This document shows positions 53,901-62,662 of a DNA stretch of 64,000 bases, in pieces (within the stretch, counting starts at the first letter, position 1; each line of letters begins with the position of its first letter). Origin of the DNA: Nostoc sp. XA010 (GTDB lineage: Bacteria; Cyanobacteriota; Cyanobacteriia; Cyanobacteriales; Nostocaceae); assembly GCF_020829625.1 (NCBI RefSeq), contig NZ_JAIVFX010000007.1, forward strand, positions 253,014 through 317,013, read 5' to 3'. The translations under genes and the position numbers were made by a program. The notes below the pieces were generated by a model. The model had not been told where the DNA came from, did no database searches, and saw nothing but the letters and a program-made list of their open reading frames with translations.

Positions 53901-56561
53901 TCTAATATTAGAACCTGGAAAGAACATGCAAAAAATAGCATTGCTCCCTTGCAAGAAGCGGTACAGGTTGGGCTAGATACCGGAGATATTGAATGGGGTG
54001 GTTATGCGGCTGCTAACCTCTGTAGCTATCTGTTTTTCTGTGAAGACAATCTGGGCGCAGCTGTTCAACAGCAGGCAATCTACGTTGACATCTGCATCAA
54101 AATTCAACAAGAGATCCCAACTTACTTTACTCAAATATGGAGACAGCTAGGGTTAAATTTGCGCGGATTTGCAAAAGAGCGATGTCACTTAATTGGTGAG
54201 AGCTTTAATGAAGCGGATATGCTACCACGTTTAATTGCAGCAAAAACGGGCACAGTTCTGTACATTTTTTATGTTGCTAAGACCATTCTGCTGTATCACT
54301 TCGGCGAGTATGACCAAGCATTAAAACAGGTACACTTGGCACAGCAGCAAGCAGGTGCTGCTTTTGGGTTTATGCAGGTAGCAGTTCTCAACTTTTACCA
54401 TTCCCTGGCGCTTTTGGCGGATTATTCGGAAGTTCAGCCTAATTACCAACAAACTTATCTACAACAGGTTGAAGCAAACCAGAAACAGATGCAGTTCTGG
54501 GCACACCATGCCCCAATGAATTATCTGCACAAGTGGCACTTGGTAGAAGCAGAAAGCTATCGGGTTTTGGATCAAGGGGTGGCAGCAATGGATGCCTACG
54601 ATCGCGCCATTACCCTGGCGAGAGAAAACGAATACCTCCAAGAAGAGGCTCTGGCAAACGAACTAGCAGCAAAGTTTTATCTGGCAAACAACCGGATAAC
54701 GATCGCCAAAGCCTATCTGCAAGAGGCAAGGTATGGTTATTTAAGGTGGGGGGCAACCGCGAAAGTCCAGCAGATGGACAAGCAGTATCCCCAACTGCTA
54801 GAGATAGGCTCAGAAAGAACCGAAAAACGTAAAGTTGAGACTACAGAATCGACTTCAAGTAAGTTAGAAGCACTGGATCTAGAAACGGTTTTGAAAGCTT
54901 GCCAAGCGATCGCCAGTGAAATTTTACTAGATAAACTCCTGGTAAAACTGATGACCATCCTGATTGAGAATGCTGGGGCGCAAACGGGTTATCTAATTTT
55001 GCCAACACAAGACGAATGGCGGGTTGAGGCGATGGGGTCGATTGGCAATAAGACAGTAGCCGTTTTGCAATCAATTCCCCTGGAATCGATATCAGCAGAC
55101 AGCACTCCTTACTTGCCAACTGCCCTGATTAATTACGTGGCTCGCACCCAAGAAAGCATCGTCCTCGACAATGCTGCTCAATTCGGCAACTTTCAATCTG
55201 AACCCTGGATTGTGCAGCACCAATCGAAATCAATTCTTTGTGCCCCTCTTTTGAACCAGAGAAAACTGACTGGAATTGTCCTTTTAGAAAATAATCTCAC
55301 CACCAGCGCCTTTACCCCAGATCGAATTGAAATTTTCCGTTTACTTTCTACTCAGGCAGCTATTTCCATTGACAATGCCCGTCTATTGAAGCAGGAGGAA
55401 GAACTGAATCAATCTTTACGGGCTGAAATTGACGAACGCCGAAGAGCAGAGAAAGACCGCGATCGCTTAATTACCATCCTAGAAGCATCAACCGATCATA
55501 TTGGCATGTCCACTCCCCAAGGCAATGTTTTTTGGAATAATAGTCAAGCCAGAAAATTGGCAGGCATACCACTGGATGCAGACATCACCACCATGAGCGT
55601 CCCCAACTACCATCCTCAGTGGGCATTTGATATTATCCAAAATCAAGGCATTCCGGCAGCTATCCAAGATGGTAGTTGGGTTGGTGAAACCGCGTTGTTG
55701 GACGGTGATGCCAGAGAAATTCCGGTTTCCCAAATGATTATTGCTCACAAAGCTACAGATGGCAGTCTGGAATATTTTTCTACGATCATGCGCGATATCA
55801 GTGCCCTGAAAGCGGTAGAGGCAGAAGTCCGCCAACTGAATACTGAATTGGAAGAACGGGTAATACAGCGAACTGCCCAATTGCAATCTGCCAACAAAGC
55901 GTTAGAGGCTTTTTCCTACTCTGTTTCTCATGATTTACGGGCACCATTGCGAGCGATCGTTGGTTTTTCTAGAATGATGCAAGAAGATTATGGTGAGCAA
56001 CTCGATGCGGAAGGCAATCGTTATCTGAAAATTGTGCGAGAGAATGCCAAACGCATGGGTGAGTTGATCGATGATCTGTTGAACCTATCCCGCCTAGATC
56101 GTAAGGAAATGTCTCGGCAGCCCGTCTTGCCAAATGAGATAATTCAACAGGTGCTGAGTGATTTAGCCCCGGATTTGCAGGGTCGTCAGATTGAGTTTGC
56201 GATCGCTGATTTACCTATATGTCAGGCTGACCTTTCACTGCTCAAACAAGTTTGGATAAATCTGTTATCGAATGCGATTAAGTACACTCGTTACAAATCC
56301 CCTGCTTATATTCAAGTGGGCTATGAGGTTATGGATGGGGAAGAAGTGTATTTCGTTAAAGATAATGGAGCAGGATTTAATATGCAATATGCCGATAATC
56401 TGTTTGGGGTATTCCAACGCCTGCACCGCGAACAAGATTTTGCAGGTACAGGGATCGGACTAGCGATCGTGCAACGCATTATTCAACGCCACGGCGGGCG
56501 CATTTGGGCCGAAGCAGTGGTCAATCAAGGCGCGACCTTTTATTTCACCCTTCAAGGGTAA
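50922..56561 (+). CDS. Hybrid Ser/Thr kinase - AAA ATPase - GAF - PAS - histidine kinase
   Basis: The 1879-residue protein begins with a Ser/Thr kinase domain (catalytic HKDINPSNIVL, then DFGIS and SPEQTGRMNRSLDYRTD, about 1-275), followed by an AAA_16-type ATPase (Walker A GYSGIGKSV at 339-347; ISGKFDQYQRNIPY; FLDDLQWADNASL), a long helical TPR-like region (about 650-1290), GAF (about 1320-1480), PAS (about 1513-1630) and a histidine kinase with His1670 in SVSHDLRAPLRA and HATPase boxes (DNGAGF, GTGIGLAIV). This is the cyanobacterial Pkn-type dual kinase architecture. It is followed 8 nt later by a response regulator gene. Stimulus unknown. Confidence 0.93.
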   Translation: MLEIPEYKIWAKIHESANSRVYRGIRERDNLPLIFKILKKDYPTPEEITRYKLEYEITRSLSLEGVIQAYGLQQYQSTFVIILEDFGGESLTKIIAIRRFSLTEFLKLAVQIAEALGEIHTANIIHKDINPSNIVLNIETQQLKIIDFGISTARSQETLTLKNSIVLEGTLAYISPEQTGRMNRSLDYRTDFYSLGVTFYQLLTHRLPFESSDALELIHYHLALEPVPPHVIDPEIPVIVSEIVLKLLAKTAEDRYQSAWGIKTDLEQCLIELQHRGRIEPFLLAQQDISDKFHIPEKLYGREREVEILLAAFARVAGNRDGEREELSASQVELMLIAGYSGIGKSVLVQEIYKPITQQRGYFISGKFDQYQRNIPYFAIAQAFELLIKQLLTEDEVQLCQWRDNLLTALASNSRVITQVIPTLELIVGNQPDVPILPPTEAQNRFHQVFQNFIRVFTQPEHPLVIFLDDLQWADNASLKLIQLLATSTEKQSLLLMGAYRDNEVNAAHPLIQMVEEIRQGKGVVNQVSLSALSLPDINQLIADTLHCQPENSLPLAELVQLKTGGNPFFINEFLKSLYTEGLLEFDRQTNKWQWSIEQIHNQGITDNIVELMAGKIQKLNIQTQEMLQLSACIGNSFDLETLAFAAELSQREAAQALGVAIAQGLILPLTNAHKSVLLDVPLPGNPAIEYKFAHDRIQQAAYSLMPEARQTIIHLQLGKCLLQNTPVEQRQQKIFDITNQLNLGKALIEQQSEGDELAELNCLAGEKANASAAYNSALQYFQTALSLLAKDCWQRQYALTLKLYIKAAEAEYLNIHFEQANILAEIALNNAANLLDRVRVYELQMQICMAQIELVKAIEIGLQVLEQLGISLVILEKEESLLIQLPSLATLSAMPVMTDPYKLSTMQILIILCGPVFMAKPESFPPLIITMINVCLEYGNSSFSAFGYGLYGLLLSGTGRVEEGYHAGKIALELLEMFNTRELTAKIYNLFNSNIRTWKEHAKNSIAPLQEAVQVGLDTGDIEWGGYAAANLCSYLFFCEDNLGAAVQQQAIYVDICIKIQQEIPTYFTQIWRQLGLNLRGFAKERCHLIGESFNEADMLPRLIAAKTGTVLYIFYVAKTILLYHFGEYDQALKQVHLAQQQAGAAFGFMQVAVLNFYHSLALLADYSEVQPNYQQTYLQQVEANQKQMQFWAHHAPMNYLHKWHLVEAESYRVLDQGVAAMDAYDRAITLARENEYLQEEALANELAAKFYLANNRITIAKAYLQEARYGYLRWGATAKVQQMDKQYPQLLEIGSERTEKRKVETTESTSSKLEALDLETVLKACQAIASEILLDKLLVKLMTILIENAGAQTGYLILPTQDEWRVEAMGSIGNKTVAVLQSIPLESISADSTPYLPTALINYVARTQESIVLDNAAQFGNFQSEPWIVQHQSKSILCAPLLNQRKLTGIVLLENNLTTSAFTPDRIEIFRLLSTQAAISIDNARLLKQEEELNQSLRAEIDERRRAEKDRDRLITILEASTDHIGMSTPQGNVFWNNSQARKLAGIPLDADITTMSVPNYHPQWAFDIIQNQGIPAAIQDGSWVGETALLDGDAREIPVSQMIIAHKATDGSLEYFSTIMRDISALKAVEAEVRQLNTELEERVIQRTAQLQSANKALEAFSYSVSHDLRAPLRAIVGFSRMMQEDYGEQLDAEGNRYLKIVRENAKRMGELIDDLLNLSRLDRKEMSRQPVLPNEIIQQVLSDLAPDLQGRQIEFAIADLPICQADLSLLKQVWINLLSNAIKYTRYKSPAYIQVGYEVMDGEEVYFVKDNGAGFNMQYADNLFGVFQRLHREQDFAGTGIGLAIVQRIIQRHGGRIWAEAVVNQGATFYFTLQG

Positions 56562-56569
56562 ACTAAGCC

Positions 56570-57037
56570 ATGACTGATCAACCCACTGACCCATCTTCGG
56601 AACAACCAATTTCCATTGTGTTGGTTGAAGATAATCCTACTGATGCAGAATTAACTATCCGGGCATTACGTCGCGCTAGAATCAGCAATCACATTCAACT
56701 GCTCGAAGATGGAGCCGAAGCCCTCGATTTTTTCTTTTGTCGGGGAGACTATGCCCACCGTAGCATGACGAATCAACCCAAAGTCATTTTGCTGGATTTG
56801 AAACTGCCAAGAATAAGTGGATTAGAAGTTTTACGGCAACTCAAGTCTGACCCACGCACACAAATGATTCCGATTGTGGTACTGACCTCTTCTGCTGAAG
56901 ACCAGGATATGATCGAGAGTTACCAGCTTGGGGTGAATAGCTACATCGTCAAACCTGTTGATTTTGAACAATTTAACCAAGCAGTCCAACAGCTTGGTTT
57001 TTATTGGGTTTTATTCAACCGATCACCAGTTTCTTAA
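56570..57037 (+). CDS. Rcp1-type single-domain response regulator
   Basis: The 155-residue protein is a stand-alone REC domain: acidic residues in VLVEDNPTDAEL, phospho-acceptor Asp in VILLDLKLPRI (about residue 76), Thr/Ser in VVLTSSAEDQD and the conserved Lys in YIVKPVDFEQF. There is no output domain. It follows the hybrid kinase by 8 nt and is probably its direct phosphotransfer partner, as in phytochrome Cph1-Rcp1 pairs. The C-terminus (GFYWVLFNRSP) is typical of Rcp1-like proteins. Confidence 0.93.
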   Translation: MTDQPTDPSSEQPISIVLVEDNPTDAELTIRALRRARISNHIQLLEDGAEALDFFFCRGDYAHRSMTNQPKVILLDLKLPRISGLEVLRQLKSDPRTQMIPIVVLTSSAEDQDMIESYQLGVNSYIVKPVDFEQFNQAVQQLGFYWVLFNRSPVS

Positions 57038-57064
57038 ATCAATAAATGCAGTTGCAACTTAATT

Positions 57065-58123
57065 CTAAGTCAGAGCTACTGCTGCTTGCTGCCAGCGCCC
57101 CATCGCCTTCCCAATCACTGCTAATTCTTGCATCAACCTATCGAAACGGTCTGGTGTGAGAGATTGGGGCCCGTCGGATAAGGCTTTGGCAGGGTTGGGG
57201 TGAACTTCTATCATCAGGGAATCTGTGCCAGCTGCGATCGCAGCCATCGCCATTGAAGGCACAAACTCAGACCAACCTACACCGTGGCTGGGGTCAATCA
57301 TAATTGGCAGGTGAGTCAGCTTTCGCAACACTGGTACTACTGATAAATCCAGCGTATTTCGCGTATACTGACGGTCAAAGGTGCGTATTCCCCTTTCACA
57401 CAAAATTACATTGGGATTGCCAGATGCCAGAATATACTCGGCTGCCATCAACCAATCTTCAATAGTAGCCGCCATTCCTCGCTTCAACAGAACTGGTTTC
57501 GGCTGCGCTCCCACTTTTTTGAGCAAGGAGAAATTCTGCATATTCCTTGCCCCCACCTGGATTACATCAGCAATTTCGGCAATTTTATCTAGGTCAGCAG
57601 CATCCATTACTTCTGTAATAATACCTAGTCCACTTACTTCCCGCGCCTTTGCCAACAAATCCAAAGCACTCTCGCCGTGTCCTTGGAAGGCATAAGGTGA
57701 AGTCCGGGGTTTGTATGCGCCGCCGCGCAAAAATTTAGCTCCAGCCGTCTTAACGCGCCGTGCAGTCTCCACAATCATTTCTTCATTTTCTACCGAGCAA
57801 GGACCGGCAACGACTACTAAAGGCTGGTGTTCACCAAATACCACCGCTCCATTAGGAGTATTAACTACTACTTCTGAAGCTTCGCCGTGGCGGTACTGAC
57901 GACTGGCTCGTTTGTAAGGCTGCTCTACCCGCAACACCTGCTCAATCCAAGGACTAAGTTCCTGAATTTGTAGTGGATCTAAGCTGGCGGTTTCACCTAC
58001 TAAACCAATAACTACTTTGTGTTGACCAACAATTTTTTCTGGAGTTAGCCCCCAGCTAGTTAGTTCCTCATCAATGCGGTTTATTTCCGCCTCTGGGGAA
58101 CCACTTTTCATTACTATAATCAT
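57065..58123 (-). CDS. aroF: 3-deoxy-7-phosphoheptulonate synthase (DAHP synthase, type I-beta)
   Basis: The 352-residue enzyme has an N-terminal ferredoxin-like regulatory part (about 1-80) and the AroAI-beta catalytic core: VVAGPCSVENEEMIVETARR, FLRGGAYKPRTSPYAFQG, VQVGARNMQNFSLLK, KPVLLKRGMAATIEDWL and MIDPSHGVGWSEF. It joins phosphoenolpyruvate and erythrose 4-phosphate in the first step of the shikimate pathway. Length is normal for the type with the N-terminal extension. It is convergent with the response regulator gene. The symbol varies (aroF/aroG). Confidence 0.95.
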   Translation of the reverse strand: MIIVMKSGSPEAEINRIDEELTSWGLTPEKIVGQHKVVIGLVGETASLDPLQIQELSPWIEQVLRVEQPYKRASRQYRHGEASEVVVNTPNGAVVFGEHQPLVVVAGPCSVENEEMIVETARRVKTAGAKFLRGGAYKPRTSPYAFQGHGESALDLLAKAREVSGLGIITEVMDAADLDKIAEIADVIQVGARNMQNFSLLKKVGAQPKPVLLKRGMAATIEDWLMAAEYILASGNPNVILCERGIRTFDRQYTRNTLDLSVVPVLRKLTHLPIMIDPSHGVGWSEFVPSMAMAAIAAGTDSLMIEVHPNPAKALSDGPQSLTPDRFDRLMQELAVIGKAMGRWQQAAVALT

Positions 58124-58395
58124 GTGAAAGTTCCTAATTATTAATTGAGTAAAATTGTCTGTAAGTGGACTAGCTTTATTGTTGCTTATTAGCCTAATTA
58201 CAAAGAGTTAAAAATAAAATTTATTTACAAAATATAGCGCTCAGTCAGTAATTATACCGCTAAATAACTGGATATAGAGTATAAAAAAGATTATATAACT
58301 TTAATTAGCAATGTTGAAGTTATAAAATTTCAACTTCAACATTCACTTCTTCATCTACCCAATACCGCAGTTATCTAATACCTGAGCGCCGATCA

Positions 58396-58866
58396 TTATG
58401 AGTTTTTTTGGCGAGTTTCGCGCCAAACTGCCACCATTCGTCCCCAATTGGTGTTGAACTCACCCAATCCCAGCAAACTTCCGACTCTTTCTTCATCCCA
58501 AGAGGCAGAAAGAACGCCATAAGTTATCCCTAAAACCCCCAAACCAAATAATCCCATGTTCACCAATAACACGGCGATGGGAGGTAGTTGGATCTTGGAG
58601 TAGATAGCCAGCAAATAGCTGACAACTAGGACGCTAATGCCCAAACCTGTTGGTACACCACAGAACCCAGCTACCCGGCGGATCATCCTCTGGCTGACTA
58701 CTTGGGGAATAGCCATCTCTTGTTTGGTGTAAGACCGTTTTCTATCAGCTTGTTTGCCAGATTCTTGTGGCTGTGCTGCTGGTTTACTTTGAGCTTTTGC
58801 GGGTTTTTGGCGCTTTTTGTTTGGTTCAAAGGGCAAGCGACTGCGTTCAGATTCTTCAGCAGACAT
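58396..58866 (-). CDS. pam68: PAM68-family photosystem II assembly protein
   Basis: The 156-residue protein has a basic, proline- and lysine-rich N-terminal tail (about 1-50), the conserved IPQVVSQRMIRRVAGFCGVP motif, two transmembrane helices (GISVLVVSYLLAIY; VLLVNMGLFGLGVLGITYGV) and the C-terminal SASWDEERVGSLLG and NTNWGRM pattern. This is the PAM68/DUF3464 family (Synechocystis Sll0933), which helps insert chlorophyll into CP47 during photosystem II assembly and can bind ribosomes. It lies 12 bp downstream of rpsO, a pairing seen in other cyanobacteria. Confidence 0.9.
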   Translation of the reverse strand: MSAEESERSRLPFEPNKKRQKPAKAQSKPAAQPQESGKQADRKRSYTKQEMAIPQVVSQRMIRRVAGFCGVPTGLGISVLVVSYLLAIYSKIQLPPIAVLLVNMGLFGLGVLGITYGVLSASWDEERVGSLLGLGEFNTNWGRMVAVWRETRQKNS

Positions 58867-58878
58867 AAGCGGTAATCC

Positions 58879-59148
58879 CTATCCACGAATACCGAGACGA
58901 GCGATCAAAGCTTGATACTTTTCCCGACTTTCTTGTGATATATAGGCTAGAAGACGCTTGCGCTGCCCAATTAGCTTTAACAGTCCCCGCCGGGAAGAAT
59001 GGTCTTTTTTATTTGCCTGAAGATGTTCACTGAGGCGGTTAATGCGCTCAGTTAGCATGGCAACTTGGACATCGGCCGAACCAGTGTCGGTTTCGTGAAC
59101 TTGGTAGTTGGAAATTATTTCTTGTTTCCGCAGTTGCGTCAGAGCCAT
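58879..59148 (-). CDS. rpsO: 30S ribosomal protein S15
   Basis: From ATG 59148 the product is 89 residues, the standard S15 length; the frame is open 16 residues further upstream but these do not fit the family. The pattern [52 protein letters not shown] and RKRLLAYI is diagnostic. It binds the central domain of 16S rRNA. It is co-oriented with pam68, which begins 12 bp downstream. Confidence 0.97.
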   Translation of the reverse strand: MALTQLRKQEIISNYQVHETDTGSADVQVAMLTERINRLSEHLQANKKDHSSRRGLLKLIGQRKRLLAYISQESREKYQALIARLGIRG

Positions 59149-59405
59149 GATCGATTCAATTTCTAGTTTTTCTAAATGTATGTAGCAGTCTCCCATAATA
59201 TCACAGCCATCAAGCTGGATGTGGAATCATCTTTACTTCTACGCCTTGCACTTTAGAAGACTAAGTAAGTCAAAAGCCAGACTCCAGTATCCTCTAGTAG
59301 TAGACGCCCTAGTAAATCGTATTCGGATATATAACATTTTTATCAAGCTATCTACAAATTGCTAATCATTGTGATAATCTTTTTGTTTGATAATCACACT
59401 TCAAT

Positions 59406-59569
59406 ATGAGATACCAAGTAGGGGGTAGTCTTTGCAGTGATGATCGCACGTATGTTATCCGTAAGGCAGACGAAAAACTTTATACAAGCCTGAAGATGGT
59501 GATTTTTGTTACGTCTTCAATTCTCGCCAGATGGGCAAGTCATCGCTACAGTGGGTAAGAATAAATTAA
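59406..59569 (+). pseudogene. Frameshifted, truncated N-terminus of an AAA-like (AAA_35 type) ATPase
   Basis: ATG 59406 opens MRYQVGGSLCSDDRTYVIRK and ADEKLYTSLK; a shift near 59496 then continues in another frame as GDFCYVFNSRQMGKSSL before a stop at 59567. Intact cyanobacterial proteins of this family begin YQVGGSLxxDxPTYVxRxAD and continue to GEFCYVLNSRQMGKSSL, where GKSS is the Walker A. Only the first 50 or so residues are left. The rest of the 658-bp gap between rpsO and comEC holds nothing recognisable. Confidence 0.7.
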
Positions 59570-59806
59570 ACTATGTTAAAGTGACCAGATTCTCTTAATA
59601 GTAAGAGTTTCAGTTTTTACTGCAAATCTGAAATTCTTCATAACCGATTTATTTACCCTAAGCATACGGTTAGCACCAACTCAGTAAATTGACCTTTCTC
59701 AGACCTTTTGAGAGGTTACTTCCTTCCGAATAGCTATACATCTATCTTTAGTTAGTTTTGCTTAAAAATAAATATTGTGTTTTTGAATTTACTTATTTTT
59801 GAGTTT

Positions 59807-62161
59807 TTATAAGACAGAAGACTTATTTTCTGTAGCTTCAATAAATGACTCAAACTCACCATTAGGTGTCCATTGAATAGCCCCATCTCGTCCTGTAAAA
59901 AACAGTTTGGTTTGGCTTTGATTCAATTCAGATAAAGCTTTTGTATCAAAGTTGGCAGAAGAAGCGATCGCCACTTGTGGTTGCAGAGCAATAACTAAAT
60001 CTTTTAATGACTGAGGAGCACACCATAATACTTGTGGACGAGGTAAACTCCCACTCTTAACTAGTTGCTGTACTTCTTTAGACTTGATATTACCTACTAA
60101 TAACCAATTTTGACCTAAAATCTGCAATTGTAAAATAGGTAATTGCTCGTTGATTAATTGTACTACTATTGAACCCGTTTTCACAGCTTGACCAACTGCT
60201 AACGGTTGGTAAGATCCTTGATGCTTTTGTAGTTCTTGTTGAATTGCCTGAGTCGTAATGGAATTTTCTGACTTTGCGGAATATTCATAAAAATTATTGA
60301 TAGGTAAACGTTGCAGTAATTCCAACCAAGCATTACTTTCATTGCCTTGAAAATCAGTTGCGATCGCCCAATTAATTTGATTTACACCCTGTTGTTGCAA
60401 AAACGGTAAAATTGTAAAACGTCCTGTCCCTTCATCGCCACTATTAATTACAGTTACAGTACCTCTATCTTGAACAACTACAATTGGTTCCGTACCAGAT
60501 TCTAATACCGTTATCCTAAACAATGTATTTGTAGAATGCCAAAGAGGGATGAATACTAAACCAATGGCAATCACATTAGCAAACCACCACCGCTTCTGCC
60601 ACCAAGGGACTAGGCAAACTAATAGAATTAATGCATAAATCGCCAGAAGTTGCCAAGTAGATATGCTGCCTAGAGCAACAGAATTTCCTGGCAGTTTGCT
60701 AAAAAACTCCACTAATTTAATTAGCCAATCAGTCGGGTAATGTAACACCGCAGCTAAAAAACTTCCAGCCTGCGTCCAAATTAAACCTACCAAGGCACTG
60801 ATGATTCCACCTATACTAATTATCGAAATTAATGGAGTACTAACTACATTCAGCAACAAACTATAAGATGGTACAACCCCAAAGACAAAAAGTTGCACAG
60901 GTAAAGTCCAAATAGTAGCAGCTAGGGGAACAGCAATCAAAGCTGCGATCGCAGGTGGTAACCATGCTAGACGATTGACTAAGGCGGGTACTGTTACGAT
61001 TAATCCTAGTGTTGCTAAAAAACTCAATTGAAAACCTAAATCCCAAATCCATAACGGATTAAACATTAATAATAAAGTCGCTGCTAATAGTAATGAGCCG
61101 AACTGTTTTACTTTTCTTTTTAATAGCAAACCAACTAAAGCCGCAAAACCCATAATTACGGCTCTAAGAACCGCAGGTTGAAAACCTGTTAAACTCAGAA
61201 AAATGATTAAAGCCAAAAAGCCAAGGGTAAATTGCGTTCCTTTTCTTGCCCGCCTCGTTAACTGTAAAATCACACTCAAAATCAAAGAAGTTTGGAACCC
61301 AGAAGCTGCTAAAGCATGAGCTAATCCTGCTTGTACAAATAAGTCGCGGATATCGTAGGGTAAATCAACAGCTTTGCTTCCCAACACCATTGCGCTGACA
61401 AGGGGCCCTTCTGGGATACCCAACCAACGAACTTGCGATCGCACAATTCGCTCCCGAATTTGCCACCATCCCCATTTACGTTCCTGATCCAAAACATTTA
61501 CTTGTCTTCCAATCAAACCAGCAAACGTTCCTTCCTGCTTGAGAAACTTCTGAAAATCGAAACCACCAGGATTTGAAGCCGCCTTTGGTTTGTACAAAAT
61601 CCCAGTCACAGCAATTTGTTGACTAGGGTATAACCCAGTAGCCTGAAGTATAGGCACTGTCACATACAATTTACCTGTAACCCCTTTTGGCACACCTGCT
61701 GAACCTTTGTCATTTTTGACTTCATCTAGCTGAGTCGCTTCCAGCCAAAATTGTCCTCGTTGACTGCGAGTTAAGCGGGGATTACTCACCACTTCGCCAC
61801 GAACAATTACAAGTTGTTCTTGATTACTGCTATTTCCAAGCGGAACGAACTGACTAATATCTTTTGCACCTGGCTGCGGCACTCGCCATTGAAAATATAG
61901 AGTTGCCAATAATCCCACCAAGCCAGCAGCTAGCCATATTCGAGGATGGGGGTTAGTTTGCCAAGTGTTAGACACAGCCTTATTTTTGCTCCCAGCATTT
62001 TCTGGTTTCTGAGCAAGTTGTCGTGAACTGGTGCGTCTTCTAAAAAGAATTGCTCCCACTATCCCCAGAACCAAAATCCATACACTACCCCAAGGAACTG
62101 CTGTAAACAACAACCCAAAAATGTAGCCAAGACAAATAATTACACCACTGGTTTGAATCAT
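59807..62161 (-). CDS. comEC: ComEC/Rec2-like DNA uptake channel with degenerate metallo-beta-lactamase domain
   Basis: From ATG 62161 (TTG 62188 is an alternative) the product is 784 residues. It has N-terminal membrane helices, an OB-like DUF4131 region (about 120-240), the Competence domain with about eight helices (GLAHALAASGFQTSLILSV; LTGFQPAVLRAVIMGFAAL) and a C-terminal MBL-like domain from about 560. In that domain the expected THPHADHI metal-binding motif is replaced by AIATDFQGNESNAW, so hydrolase activity is unlikely. ComEC forms the inner-membrane channel for transforming DNA. It stands alone, upstream of glyQ's terminator. Confidence 0.85.
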   Translation of the reverse strand: MIQTSGVIICLGYIFGLLFTAVPWGSVWILVLGIVGAILFRRRTSSRQLAQKPENAGSKNKAVSNTWQTNPHPRIWLAAGLVGLLATLYFQWRVPQPGAKDISQFVPLGNSSNQEQLVIVRGEVVSNPRLTRSQRGQFWLEATQLDEVKNDKGSAGVPKGVTGKLYVTVPILQATGLYPSQQIAVTGILYKPKAASNPGGFDFQKFLKQEGTFAGLIGRQVNVLDQERKWGWWQIRERIVRSQVRWLGIPEGPLVSAMVLGSKAVDLPYDIRDLFVQAGLAHALAASGFQTSLILSVILQLTRRARKGTQFTLGFLALIIFLSLTGFQPAVLRAVIMGFAALVGLLLKRKVKQFGSLLLAATLLLMFNPLWIWDLGFQLSFLATLGLIVTVPALVNRLAWLPPAIAALIAVPLAATIWTLPVQLFVFGVVPSYSLLLNVVSTPLISIISIGGIISALVGLIWTQAGSFLAAVLHYPTDWLIKLVEFFSKLPGNSVALGSISTWQLLAIYALILLVCLVPWWQKRWWFANVIAIGLVFIPLWHSTNTLFRITVLESGTEPIVVVQDRGTVTVINSGDEGTGRFTILPFLQQQGVNQINWAIATDFQGNESNAWLELLQRLPINNFYEYSAKSENSITTQAIQQELQKHQGSYQPLAVGQAVKTGSIVVQLINEQLPILQLQILGQNWLLVGNIKSKEVQQLVKSGSLPRPQVLWCAPQSLKDLVIALQPQVAIASSANFDTKALSELNQSQTKLFFTGRDGAIQWTPNGEFESFIEATENKSSVL

Positions 62162-62401
62162 AAGATTTTTTGTAAAAGCGTCTGACAACCCGAATTTGCA
62201 GCTGACTTAAAAATAGCTAGGGCAGCAATATAGAAAAATCGGCATTGCTGAATTTGGCTATGAAATTCAAAAATAAAATATTCCAAACTCCTATTATCTG
62301 CGCTTAGAGCGCCTAAGCGTGAGTTTTTCATCTCTTTAATCAGCAACAGCGAAAATTTTTATCCTTGTGGTGAAATATAGTCCATCAAGTTTATACAAAA
62401 A

Positions 62402-62422
62402 AAGCCCGCACAGGCGGGCCTT
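62402..62422 (-). terminator. GC-rich intrinsic terminator downstream of glyQ
   Basis: On the minus strand AAGGCCCGCC-TGTG-CGGGCTT forms a strong hairpin followed by T7, a textbook intrinsic terminator. It lies about 240 bp after the glyQ stop and in front of comEC. The 62162-62662 gap is otherwise AT-rich with no gene seen. Confidence 0.85.
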
Positions 62423-62662
62423 ATCCTTGTAGTTTTAATGTTCTAGACTCAATATTTAACTGTATTTTTGTCCTTTAGCAAAAGCCGCATCATGAAGATA
62501 TACCTAGCTTAAACCTCAGCAGAGCATGGATAATTGGCAAAACTATACGTACCTAGCCTGCCAGAAAGCAAAGCGCCTATGCGTTTACTTTGCGTTCCTC
62601 TGCTTTTAAAACCTTACGTTTTTACGCAAAGCTGTACTTAGTTCGAGTAGCCGCACCTTTTA

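Noticed and set aside
62423..62662. Small RNA gene between glyQ and its terminator
   Set aside because: No conserved structure or promoter was recognised; the hairpin is explained as the glyQ terminator.
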